Source: Shewanella sp. Isolate11 (GTDB lineage Bacteria; Pseudomonadota; Gammaproteobacteria; Enterobacterales; Shewanellaceae). Taken from it: 48,923 nucleotides of DNA. Positions 31,268 to 40,522 of this stretch are shown piece after piece. The notes beneath the pieces are model-generated. The model had not been told where the DNA came from and ran no database searches. It worked only from the letters and a program-made list of their open reading frames with translations. The DNA lies in NCBI RefSeq assembly GCF_022398315.1, contig NZ_JAKEVF010000008.1, positions 49,708 to 98,630 of the forward strand, given 5' to 3'. The position numbers and the translations under genes were made by a program. Position 1 is the first letter of the stretch; every line of letters starts with the position of its first letter.

Positions 31268-33439
31268 TTAGGCTTGTTGATGTTGTGCCAGCTGGGTACA
31301 GATCACTTGGTTTCTACCGCTTTCTTTTGCTTGATACAGGTTAAGGTCGGCCATCTTAAACCAGTGGTCGATATTGCCATATTCTCCAGTGTTGCTGACA
31401 ACGGCGCCAATACAGATGTTGAGTTTAATGCTCTGTTTATCTGTGATTTGAATATCGGTATCGGCAACCAGTAACCTAAATTGATTGAGGTGATGCTCAA
31501 TTTGCTCAGGATTACATTGGGGCAGAATAATAAGAAACTCTTCACCACCATAACGGGAAACCAAATCTGTTTCGCGCTTAAAGAATTGCTGCATCAACCT
31601 AGCTAAGGTTTTTAATGCCTTGTCACCCGCCTGATGACCATAGGTATCGTTTATCTGCTTAAAGTGGTCGATATCAACAATACAAAACGCCAGTGCCGCG
31701 TGGCTGCGTTTACACATATCGTGCAAGGTTGGAAAATGTTTTTCGGTATAGCGGCGATTGTACAATTGGGTCAATTCATCTTTTTCGGCTAATTGTTGTA
31801 GCTTGGCATTGGCATTTTTCAGCTCTAAAGTGCGTAACGCGACTTTCTCTTCCAGCTCTAATTGATAACTGATCAGCTTTTGTCGGCTTTGTTGAATCGT
31901 ATTGGCGAGGGTGAAAATTTCTCTCGGTGTTGAGTTGTGAGTCTTGAGCTCTTTATCATTAACTCGTTCCCATTGACTGAATTTTTGCGCAATCATCTCA
32001 AGCGGTAGTGTCAGTCTTTTCCCCACCGCCTGAATCAACAAGATAGTAATAATAAAAGCAAACAGCAGTACCGAGAAGGTCAATAGATATTGTTTTTCCA
32101 CTTCACTGAGTAGCGGCGAAAACGGTATCACAACATAGAGACGCCAACCATTAGCAAGTTGATGATCTTTATAGACATATTCAGGGTCAGCATCATTGAG
32201 TTCATTGAAAGTAATCAGCGACAAAATGGTGTTGTAATTTAGGCCCGTCGGGACAGCCTTAAAAGGGGTTAATGGCGGCATGTTGAGGGGCTGAGAGGCG
32301 TAAATAACCATATCTTGGCTGTCGACCATGATGATGGAATGGTTTTCAATATCGGGGTGGCTTCGGTCAAATTGAGAAAATTTACTTAAATCTAACGAAC
32401 CCTCAATAATACCGATAGGTTTATCTGGGTTATCTGGCTGATAGATTGGGGCACTTATGGCTACGATAGGGTTTTTACCAAAACCGCGGCTCAGAAATAC
32501 TGGTGATATAAACGTCTGCTGCTTTTTAAAGGCTGCTTGGAAGTAGTGCCTATCTTCTACGCTGATAGGCTGATCGCTACTTTTGACAATATTTAATGAA
32601 GACTGAGGGCTCGCGGCAACCACATGGGCTTGCTCATCGGCAATTAACATCGCTGTAAAATAGGGATAACTTCGGTGTAGGTGAAATAACAGTTCTTGTT
32701 TTTCTTCAATATCTGAATTGGCCAAGCTTATCCATTTCGCAGCATTATTGATGGCATAGATATGATTATCGAGCAGAGTATCTATAGCACGGCTTAAATG
32801 ATAACTGGCTTCATCAAGTTTATGCTCTACCTCTAGCTGCTGCTGATTGATCATTTGATTGTTGAAAATTAGTGCCGAGACCAGCAATACCAAAGTCAAA
32901 ATCTGAGTAAAGGTATATGTCAGTTGGCTATTAAAACTCTTATGCTTGCTGTTTTTTAAGCCTTGCACAACTTGAAATTGTGGTGGCGTTAAGGTGACTA
33001 AAATAGAGCCAATAGCCGCATAGAACAAGCCGTTAATGCCTTGTTTTAATGCAATGAATATGGAATATCCGTCAGGAAGTGGATACATCAAGGTTGTATA
33101 GATAAAGAAAACAGGCATACCGAGAATAATCCAGAAGCTGGCATCGGCATAAAGCGAGTAGATTTCTTTGCGTCTAGCAAAACCAAGCCAAAGTGCTTCG
33201 AGGGGAAACATCAGATACATATGCCAGGTTTCCCAGATTAAAAACAATCCAGTAGAACAAAGAATAGCGCTGGCAAGGGCATACCAAGGGCCGAGGTAGA
33301 TGGCCACAATCACATAGAAAAAATTACCGATGATAAGCTGTTGGTTACCAAAAAGTGGGATAGGGTATAGGTTAACCAGTAAACCACAGAGGCCGAGTGC
33401 TAAGGCAAAAGCGATGTGAAGTGGTTTTATCAATGGCAT
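31268..33439 (-). CDS. Membrane diguanylate cyclase (GGDEF) with an extracytoplasmic sensor
   Basis: A 723-residue signalling protein making cyclic di-GMP. Residues 1-165 hold about five or six membrane helices. About 185-460 is a dCache-like periplasmic sensor (ISPVFLSRGFGKNPIVAIS, KPIGIIEGSLDL), followed by another membrane helix, a HAMP-like and coiled region (to about 555), and a GGDEF domain with active site GGEEF. The inhibitory RxxD site (RETD, five residues before GGEEF) is present, so product feedback is likely. There is no EAL domain. It is the last ordinary chromosomal gene before the accessory block. Confidence 0.92.
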   Translation of the reverse strand: MPLIKPLHIAFALALGLCGLLVNLYPIPLFGNQQLIIGNFFYVIVAIYLGPWYALASAILCSTGLFLIWETWHMYLMFPLEALWLGFARRKEIYSLYADASFWIILGMPVFFIYTTLMYPLPDGYSIFIALKQGINGLFYAAIGSILVTLTPPQFQVVQGLKNSKHKSFNSQLTYTFTQILTLVLLVSALIFNNQMINQQQLEVEHKLDEASYHLSRAIDTLLDNHIYAINNAAKWISLANSDIEEKQELLFHLHRSYPYFTAMLIADEQAHVVAASPQSSLNIVKSSDQPISVEDRHYFQAAFKKQQTFISPVFLSRGFGKNPIVAISAPIYQPDNPDKPIGIIEGSLDLSKFSQFDRSHPDIENHSIIMVDSQDMVIYASQPLNMPPLTPFKAVPTGLNYNTILSLITFNELNDADPEYVYKDHQLANGWRLYVVIPFSPLLSEVEKQYLLTFSVLLFAFIITILLIQAVGKRLTLPLEMIAQKFSQWERVNDKELKTHNSTPREIFTLANTIQQSRQKLISYQLELEEKVALRTLELKNANAKLQQLAEKDELTQLYNRRYTEKHFPTLHDMCKRSHAALAFCIVDIDHFKQINDTYGHQAGDKALKTLARLMQQFFKRETDLVSRYGGEEFLIILPQCNPEQIEHHLNQFRLLVADTDIQITDKQSIKLNICIGAVVSNTGEYGNIDHWFKMADLNLYQAKESGRNQVICTQLAQHQQA

Positions 33440-34066
33440 AACTTCCTATATCGATTCGATAGTGAGACTAGCTATTTTATTGAAAGGATTGAGTTATTAA
33501 AAAGTGTAATTTATTTATGTTGTTATTGCTAATTGAATTTAGCTCGAAAGAATGATGATTGTAGCAGGTATGCTCCAGATAAAGTTCTAATGCTTGGCTA
33601 AATATTCAGTTGTTACAATGTTACTTCAAGTATAAGTGTATAAGTATATGTTAAATCTCATCAGGGAATGATGCTAACCTGTACTAATTTTGCGCTGAAA
33701 CATATCTTGTGATGATATTGGAAGTGATTAATTATCAATAGGATAGGTTGTTTTTGTGACGTGGCTTTATTTTACAATTAGAGGCTTTTTTTTTTGATGA
33801 ATATCACGAAATAATAGTCTTTATCTCAGATAAAATAATAGCGCAAACATTCGATACGATTGTGAAGGTATTGCTCAAAAAATATCAATTTAACTTAAAT
33901 CTGTTAACAAGTAATGGGTTGTACAAATCCATATGATATTTATATCAGCCTAGATATGCATTTAATAGGAAGTTATACCAACTTAAATTGTAGTTGCTCA
34001 GACTTGAACTGACAGTTCCGGTTTTTTGAAGGTATTTGTTAGCTTAAATTTGAGCTAAATTCTTAT
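33440..34066. other. AT-rich gap at the left border of the accessory block
   Basis: About 630 bases, strongly AT-rich compared with the genes to the left, with a long T tract near 33787. No intact gene or RNA was recognised. Its right end runs into a restriction-subunit relic, so it is probably decayed DNA from earlier insertions. Confidence 0.5.
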
Positions 34067-34177
34067 CGGCCCAAAGCCAAATCGACAGAGATCAACCAAC
34101 TAGCATTGTTACGTGACACCTTGCTCTCTAAATTGCTTTCCAGCGAAATAGAGTTATTCAACAAGATAAATAGTTGA
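34067..34177 (+). pseudogene. Relic of the C-terminus of a type I restriction specificity subunit (HsdS)
   Basis: An open stretch of 36 codons ending in TGA reads LALLRDTLLSKLLSSEIEL near its end. This is the characteristic last helix of HsdS proteins (typically LRDTLLPKLLSGEL). Upstream the frame is closed by TAG at 34040 and no HsdS core remains. The helicase ATG lies 9 bases after the TGA. It suggests that a type I restriction locus once stood here and that the following genes were co-transcribed with it. Confidence 0.6.
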
Positions 34178-34185
34178 GGTTTTAG

Positions 34186-37125
34186 ATGAGCAACTTCAGT
34201 TTTTTAAAGGACATTAAACCAGAATTAGCTCAACTTGGCTCAAGTGCTGAGCTGTATTGCCATGATGATAGGCAAGCCGCATTAGTAAAATTGCGGTGCT
34301 TTACCGAACTTGTCGTCGGTAATATATATTCCCATCTATTACTCGAACCACCTATTCGCGATGACTTATACAGTCGGTTACGTAGTGATAAGTTTAAAGA
34401 CGTCGTCAGTGACAATGGAATCTGGGCAAAACTGGATGTTTTGCGTCATAGAGGGAACAAAGCTGCGCATTCGGTTAGTGGTGAGTTAGATATTTCATCG
34501 GAAGAAGTCTGTTGGTTGATAAAGGAAGCGTATTTCGTCGGTCGTTGGTATGTTCAGACCATTTTAAATCAACCGATTACACCTCCAGAGTTTGTTGAGC
34601 CGGTAAAACCTATAGATCATACATCTCGCTTAGAAGTCGAGTTAGATCGGCAACGTAAAGAACTCAATAAACGAGAGGTTGAATTAAAGCCCCTACTTAC
34701 TGAGAATCATGATAAGTATCAACAACAGACGAATGAACTAATAGCCCAACTAGACGAAAAAAACGACACACTTTCCAATGTAAAAAAAGAGCAAGCACTA
34801 TTACAGATTGAACTTGAACAAAAACAAAAAGATCTAGTAGCGTCAGAGCAAGCTTTCATTGATTACAGGACGCGTGAAGAGTTTAAACAAGCTAGTATTT
34901 TATCAGCTTCAAGCTTTGATCTTGATATGGAAGTGACACGCCGAAATATTGATATATTTGATTGCTTTGAAGGTATAAGTTTAACTAAAGGTCAAAACCA
35001 AATAGTTAAGCAAATAAATGAGTTTATCAACGATACCAAACAAAACGTATTTTTACTTAATGGATATGCAGGTACTGGTAAGACATTTATAACTAAAGGA
35101 ATTACTCAGTATCTAGAAAAAATTGGTCGTGGATTCACAATCATGGCCCCAACGGGTAAAGCCGCGAAAGTGATATCAGACAAAACAATGCAACCTGCCA
35201 GCACTATCCACCGCGTTATATACAATTATGACAACGTGAAAGAGTATAAGGTTGATGGCGTCGAAGGGTCTGAAACCTATCGTTGCTATGCTGACATTAA
35301 GGTCAATGTAGATACTGCGGAAGCTGTTTATATAATTGATGAAGCGTCAATGGTTTCTGATAAATATTCCGATGGTGAGTTTTTTCGTTTTGGGAGCGGA
35401 TATCTATTAAAAGACTTGTTCAAGTACATCAATATTGACCACAACGATCATAATAAGAAAGTTATTTTTATTGGTGATAATGCACAGTTGCCACCTGTTG
35501 GAATGAATACGTCACCAGCGCTAGATGTCAGTTACCTTAAAGAAAATTATCAAGTCGCTGTGGCTTCAGGATACTTGACTGAAGTTGTTCGTCAAAAAGG
35601 TGATAGTGGTGTTTTGAACAATGCTGCCATGTTGCGTGACGGTTTAGAGCAAAATCTTTTCAATAAACTGAAATTTGAAGTTAATGATCATGATGTATTT
35701 AATTTGTCCTCGGCAAATCTACTTAGCACTTATCTAGACTCATGTGATAGAAAAGTTAGTCGTACAGGAGAAAGTATTATTATTGCTTCTTCAAACAGAC
35801 AAGTAGCTGAGTATAACCGTTTGGTTAGAGAGTACTTCTTTACTGGTCAACAGCAAATAGTCGCGGGAGATAAAGTCATTTCGGTAGCAAATCACTATCG
35901 AGCAGACGCTTGTATTACCAATGGTGAATTTGGCATGATCAATGAAGTACTATCTCCTCATTCTGAGTTGATTAGTGTTGTCATTAGCGTCAAAGGTGAT
36001 ACTGGAGAAATGGTCAAACGAAAAGTAGACCTGAGTTTTAGGGATGTCGTATTAGGATTTCGCAACGACTATGGTAAACCATTCTTCTTTGGAGCAAAAA
36101 TTGTCGAAAACCTACTTTACAATGATCAGCCGACCTTATCGTCAGATGAGCACAAAGCACTCTATGTTCACTTTTTAAATCGACACCCAGAACTGAGGCG
36201 TAAAGGTAATGAACAAAAACTTAGAATTGCATTATTGCAAGACCCTTATTTCAATGCTTTTAAAATTAAGTTTGGTTATGCCATCACTGGACACAAAGCA
36301 CAGGGTAGCGAATGGGAAACGGTTTTCTTACAGTGTCAAACACACCAAAAAGCCTTAACTAAAGATTACTTCCGCTGGTTATACACCGCTATAACGAGAA
36401 CTTCTGACACGTTGTATGTAATGAATCCACCTCAGTTGCGCTTAGGAGATGGAATGAAAATAGCAGGAGCGTATCAACCAAAAGCAGTAAAGCTCGACAA
36501 TTCTGTTCCGCAAGGCGTTGAGGTTGTGCGGCCAAGTACCGAAGCAACGAACTCAGTAACCACAGTGAAGTTTGATTTTCAGACTGACATCCCGCAACTT
36601 AAAAAGTTATACCAACTTGTCTCCACTTGTGTCGAAGATACAGGGATCACAGTCGTTGAGGTTCTCCATTATAACTATCAAGAACGATATATCTTCAAAC
36701 GAGGCAATGATAAGGCATCAATCAGTTTTAATTATAAGGGGAATTGGAAAGTGTCTGGCGTAAAGAGCATTGCTCAAGGTGGATTCGATGTTGAACTCAT
36801 GGCTTTGCTTGGTCAATTAGAAGGTACTTTGCTTGATGTCCCTGCGTCTTCAAAGGATGCTAAATTCCATTTTTCAGAGTCATTCTTAGAAGAGTTTTAT
36901 CTAAATGTACTGGACCAAATTAACAGTATTGGAGCTGATATAAGCAAAATTGAATCTCGTCCATTTTGTGAAAGATATGCATTTGTTAAAGGCAATGAGT
37001 TGGCGATGATTGAGTTTTGGTACAACAAGTCTAGTCAATTTACTAAAGTTCAACCTATGCCTCAGCTTAGTAATTCCACAAGGCTCATTGACGAAATAAT
37101 ATGTCAAATAGGTGTGCTTTTATGA
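34186..37125 (+). CDS. DUF4145-like/RecD-like helicase fusion
   Basis: A 979-residue protein. Residues about 25-125 resemble the DUF4145 domain found at the N-terminus of HsdR-type restriction subunits (VLRHRGNKAAHSVSG). About 145-225 is a charged coiled coil. A superfamily 1 helicase core follows: Walker A GYAGTGKTF (about 292), Walker B YIIDEASM (about 381), GDNAQLPPVG (about 430), and the late motif TGHKAQGSEWE (about 700). The C-terminal 190 residues contain two similar copies of an unknown module. A ribosome site (GAGG) precedes the ATG. It overlaps the next gene by ATGA. It probably remodels DNA in a defence context. Confidence 0.85.
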   Translation: MSNFSFLKDIKPELAQLGSSAELYCHDDRQAALVKLRCFTELVVGNIYSHLLLEPPIRDDLYSRLRSDKFKDVVSDNGIWAKLDVLRHRGNKAAHSVSGELDISSEEVCWLIKEAYFVGRWYVQTILNQPITPPEFVEPVKPIDHTSRLEVELDRQRKELNKREVELKPLLTENHDKYQQQTNELIAQLDEKNDTLSNVKKEQALLQIELEQKQKDLVASEQAFIDYRTREEFKQASILSASSFDLDMEVTRRNIDIFDCFEGISLTKGQNQIVKQINEFINDTKQNVFLLNGYAGTGKTFITKGITQYLEKIGRGFTIMAPTGKAAKVISDKTMQPASTIHRVIYNYDNVKEYKVDGVEGSETYRCYADIKVNVDTAEAVYIIDEASMVSDKYSDGEFFRFGSGYLLKDLFKYINIDHNDHNKKVIFIGDNAQLPPVGMNTSPALDVSYLKENYQVAVASGYLTEVVRQKGDSGVLNNAAMLRDGLEQNLFNKLKFEVNDHDVFNLSSANLLSTYLDSCDRKVSRTGESIIIASSNRQVAEYNRLVREYFFTGQQQIVAGDKVISVANHYRADACITNGEFGMINEVLSPHSELISVVISVKGDTGEMVKRKVDLSFRDVVLGFRNDYGKPFFFGAKIVENLLYNDQPTLSSDEHKALYVHFLNRHPELRRKGNEQKLRIALLQDPYFNAFKIKFGYAITGHKAQGSEWETVFLQCQTHQKALTKDYFRWLYTAITRTSDTLYVMNPPQLRLGDGMKIAGAYQPKAVKLDNSVPQGVEVVRPSTEATNSVTTVKFDFQTDIPQLKKLYQLVSTCVEDTGITVVEVLHYNYQERYIFKRGNDKASISFNYKGNWKVSGVKSIAQGGFDVELMALLGQLEGTLLDVPASSKDAKFHFSESFLEEFYLNVLDQINSIGADISKIESRPFCERYAFVKGNELAMIEFWYNKSSQFTKVQPMPQLSNSTRLIDEIICQIGVLL

Positions 37126-38543
37126 ATGAGCCAGCTAATCGTACAGTTAATAATTTGAGAAAAAGCGGAGATCTGCAAGGGGCTTGGGAGTTTGGTTTTC
37201 AAGCGTTGTAGGCAGCCCCCCAAGATACTTACTTGAAAGGTGCTTTATTTTGGGTGTGTTATGAGAATCTCAAGCACCAGCTTGAAAATCTAAATAAACG
37301 GGCGAGTTCTTCAAACAACTACCATCCTACTGATTTTGAATTTGAGCAAATAGAGAACTTGCTGCAAACCATAATAAATTTAGATATTGCTACTGGCGGC
37401 CTAGAATACAAAATGCTGCTGGTTCAATTTAAGAAGAGTTTGGAATGGTTTCCAACCTTGATTCACCTTGTGCTTCGACATCAAACTGTGCTGTTTGATG
37501 ATGAGGCTAAAACGCCTTTTCAAGCTGAAAAAGGTGAAGTGCCAAGTTTAATGCTCTCAACAGCACGTCAATTGGCAAGTGCATGGCTTAGAGCACGAGA
37601 GTATTGGCAGCTAGATCTTAACCAAGTGATGGCATTTATTAACCAAACACGCGAACAAGCTTCTGATACTAAACATATGATGTGGCTTGATTACGACCAA
37701 GCGAAGTGCCTTATTGTTGCGGGCCAATACGATCAGGCTCGCGAACTCATTCTACCCATTTTAAGAAAGAAGCAAAAAGAGTCTTGGGCTTGGGGAGCAT
37801 TGGCTGCTACTTATTCAAAACAAGATCAGCGTTTAGCAATGAAGTTTTTTGCTAGGGGAATTGTGTCTGCACATGACGTTACTTTTAGTTTGCGCTTATT
37901 ACAGGGAATTATTCCTTTATTACTAGCAAATCAACAACAAGCTGAGGCCTCGATGTGCCTAAAAACGGCTATTGCAGCTTATCAAACCCATGGTTGGAAG
38001 CTAAAGCAAGAGCTAGAACAGCTATCTATGCAGCCTTGGTACGACTCAGGTGTCGATGAAAAGCAACTGAGTCCTTTTTTAAACTCTATTTCTCACGACG
38101 CTTTAAATTACTTGCATGGGCCGATGGAGAAGGTTGTTGCTATCGTAGAGAATATCCATAAATCCGGTAAAGGCTTTCAAGTATTCGTAAATAAGTCGAC
38201 ATCACTATCAGTTCGCATGGGGATTCATAAAGGTAAGCAGAAACCTCAGGCTGGCGACTATGTTGAGCTATCCGTAGCGAGTGTTGATGGAAACAAAGAA
38301 GTAGTAGCTTCCTCATCGTCCAAGCAAGTAGATATGGCTGATGTTTCGTATGTAGAGGGTACGCTTCGAATAGCCCCCAAAGGCTTCGGATTTGTCGAGG
38401 ATACTTTTGTTCCTCCCTTTGTTATAGGTAATTTAAAAAATGAATCAAAAGTCAGAGCACTCCGTATCATGAGTTGGGACAAATCGAAAGCTCGCCACAA
38501 CTGGAAAGCTATTAAGTTAACGGAACTAAATTTTAATGAATGA
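37122..38543 (+). pseudogene. TPR-like protein with cold-shock-like C-terminus, split by an in-frame amber codon
   Basis: The natural start is the ATG at 37122, which overlaps the helicase stop as ATGA. The frame runs MNEPANRTVNNLRKSGDLQG and meets TAG at codon 30 (37209-37211), then stays open for 443 more codons. Without the TAG the product would be about 473 residues: helical TPR-like repeats (about 40-320) and a C-terminal region with GTLRIAPKGFGFVEDTFVPP, reminiscent of cold-shock or S1-type nucleic-acid-binding folds. CAG to TAG is one base change. Restart at TTG 37233 or GTG 37251, readthrough, or loss of function are all possible. Confidence 0.7.
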
Positions 38544-38593
38544 TAAGTCGCTTTCAGAGAAAGTTGAGTTTGGCACAATGGGAACAGAAGTGA

Positions 38594-39820
38594 ATGTATG
38601 AACAATTATTAGCTGCCATTGAGTCTGGCAATCAAGTGTTACTTCAGGAAGTTCTTGAACAACAGCCAGAGTTAATAAATATGGTTTTTGAAGAACTAGA
38701 AGCAACACCATTTGAGTTGGCATTAAAGTATGGTTTCTCAACACTCGCCGAAAACGTTATCAATCGTGACGGTTTTGATTTAAACCATGACGGTCATAAC
38801 CCGTTGAGACTTGCTATTGACCTTGGTTTTTTAAATATTGCAAAAACACTGTTACACAAAGGCGCAAACCCTAACTATCGACCACAACAAATGAGCAGCG
38901 CATTGTTGCTTTGTTTAGACAATGAATACTTTGAACTCGCAGAGTTGATGGTAGAAAAAGGCGCTGAAGTTAACATCCGAAACGACAAGGGCTGGACACC
39001 TTTAATTTGGGCCTCAATGAAAGGCCGAGTTAAAGCGGTTGAATTTCTGCTTAAGCACGGAGCTGCCGTCGATGTTTGCAATAACGATGGCTGGAATGCG
39101 GTTACGGGCGCTTATTTCAAACAACGCCTGGAAGTAGTCGATAAGCTCCTTGCTCAAGGTGCGGTATTCAGCGCCAAGTACTCAGAAGCAGCGATGCTGT
39201 CAGCGTATCAAAATGGGCATGTCAACATCACTAAGAAGCTACTGGCTGATGGCGTTAATCCAGATGTTGAAAACGAAGATAAAGAAACGATGCTGATTAT
39301 CGCCGTTACTAAAGGTGATGAAAAGATGATCAAAGCCTTGATTGCCGCTGGGGCTAATCCAAATGCGAGAAATAAAGATTCACATCCAGCGTTATCATTG
39401 TTGGCTCAAAACGGAAAAAATGAACTGATGTCCTTGCTGATTGATAAAGGGGCGGATGTCAATCTTCAGAGTAAGTCTGGTAGAACTGCTGCAAATTGGG
39501 CTGCTACTTATAACCAATCGTCCACATTGGAATTTCTTCATAGTAGCGGAGCTAACCTTGATTTACGAAATGAAAACGGTTGGTCACCATTGATGATTGC
39601 AGCGGGTAGTGGTTACCTTGAATCTGTAACTAAACTGGTTGAGCTTGGAGCAAACACTGAGTTTGAATCTAAAAAAGGTAATACAGCTCAAGATATTGCG
39701 AAATCAAATGCTCCAAAACATGGAGAAAGTAGCAGAATAAATGGTGACTATGTATATCCGTTGCTCAATACCAGTTACAAACAAGTAATGGATTACTTAT
39801 CTGGAACTCGTGAACAGTGA
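38594..39820 (+). CDS. Ankyrin repeat protein
   Basis: A 408-residue protein made almost wholly of about ten ankyrin repeats, with units such as GWTPLIWASMKGRVKAVEFL (about residue 135) and GWSPLMIAAGSGYLESVTKL (about 330). Each ends with a GA-N/D turn (LLHKGANPN, LLKHGAAVD, LIAAGANPN). There is no signal peptide or catalytic domain, so it is probably a cytoplasmic protein-binding scaffold. Its stop overlaps the GTG start of the next gene. The 50-base gap before it is spanned by short frames of 17 and 21 codons that could couple translation. Confidence 0.9.
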   Translation: MYEQLLAAIESGNQVLLQEVLEQQPELINMVFEELEATPFELALKYGFSTLAENVINRDGFDLNHDGHNPLRLAIDLGFLNIAKTLLHKGANPNYRPQQMSSALLLCLDNEYFELAELMVEKGAEVNIRNDKGWTPLIWASMKGRVKAVEFLLKHGAAVDVCNNDGWNAVTGAYFKQRLEVVDKLLAQGAVFSAKYSEAAMLSAYQNGHVNITKKLLADGVNPDVENEDKETMLIIAVTKGDEKMIKALIAAGANPNARNKDSHPALSLLAQNGKNELMSLLIDKGADVNLQSKSGRTAANWAATYNQSSTLEFLHSSGANLDLRNENGWSPLMIAAGSGYLESVTKLVELGANTEFESKKGNTAQDIAKSNAPKHGESSRINGDYVYPLLNTSYKQVMDYLSGTREQ

Positions 39821-40398
39821 TAGCTCAACACTCAGTATTTGATGCTGTCCGTCGCGGTTATAACGAGCTAGAACTCGCAAGTAACAACGAAATTCTTGAT
39901 TACTTTGCTGATGTTAACCCTGATGCAATGTCGGGGCATATCAGTAACATCAAAGGCATTGTTTTTGAGCAACAGGTTGTCGATGCACTCAATGAGCAAG
40001 GTATGAGCGCCATGCTATTTGAAGCGACGAACCATCCTGTTTCTGATATTGCATTAATGAGTGATGGCGATATTGCTGCTGCAATGCAATTAAAAGCGAC
40101 AGATAGCGTCAGTTATATCAACGAGACTTTAGCTGAGAATCCAGACATACCAATTATTGTCACGAGTGAAGTTTCCGATAGCTTTGATAGTGCGATGGTG
40201 ATTGATTCAGGGATCGATAATGTTGTTCTGGAAGATACCGTGTCAGATGTATTAACTGGTGAAATTGCCAATCATGTCGGTGAGTCTGTAGCAAGTGATG
40301 TGGCGAGCGAGGGATTAGCTGAGATTGTGGCGGACGTGGCGTTGCCTATTAGCCCGGTTGGTATTATTGGTGCCTTGTTTGGACTCCCTTTTTTGTAA
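39817..40398 (+). CDS. Unknown protein with a possible PD-(D/E)xK nuclease pattern
   Basis: A 193-residue protein starting with GTG inside the stop of the ankyrin gene (GTGA). In the N-terminal half, a Glu in GIVFEQQVVDAL, an Asp in PVSDIALM and QLK in AAMQLKAT have the order and spacing seen in PD-(D/E)xK nuclease folds with a Q-x-K variant. The C-terminal part is acidic, then ends in a short hydrophobic Gly/Pro-rich segment (LPISPVGIIGALFGLPFL). The nuclease reading is only a pattern match. Translation looks coupled to the ankyrin gene, suggesting a joint role. Confidence 0.45.
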   Translation: MIAQHSVFDAVRRGYNELELASNNEILDYFADVNPDAMSGHISNIKGIVFEQQVVDALNEQGMSAMLFEATNHPVSDIALMSDGDIAAAMQLKATDSVSYINETLAENPDIPIIVTSEVSDSFDSAMVIDSGIDNVVLEDTVSDVLTGEIANHVGESVASDVASEGLAEIVADVALPISPVGIIGALFGLPFL

Positions 40399-40522
40399 GG
40401 TAGTTATGGTGTAAAAGTTGAGATGTCTTTATGTACAGTTCTTTTTGTTATCGGCTAGATATGATCTCAGACTTTTAAATTGTGAAGTTTCTTCTCTTTT
40501 AAATTTTTAAATAGGCAAATGA

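Noticed and set aside
33440..34066. A CRISPR array or small RNA in the AT-rich gap
   Set aside because: No regularly spaced repeats and no stable hairpin with a T run were seen.
37233..38543. Taking TTG 37233 as the true start of the TPR-like gene
   Set aside because: No ribosome site precedes it, while the ATG at 37122 overlaps the helicase stop and is in frame with sensible sequence up to the amber codon.
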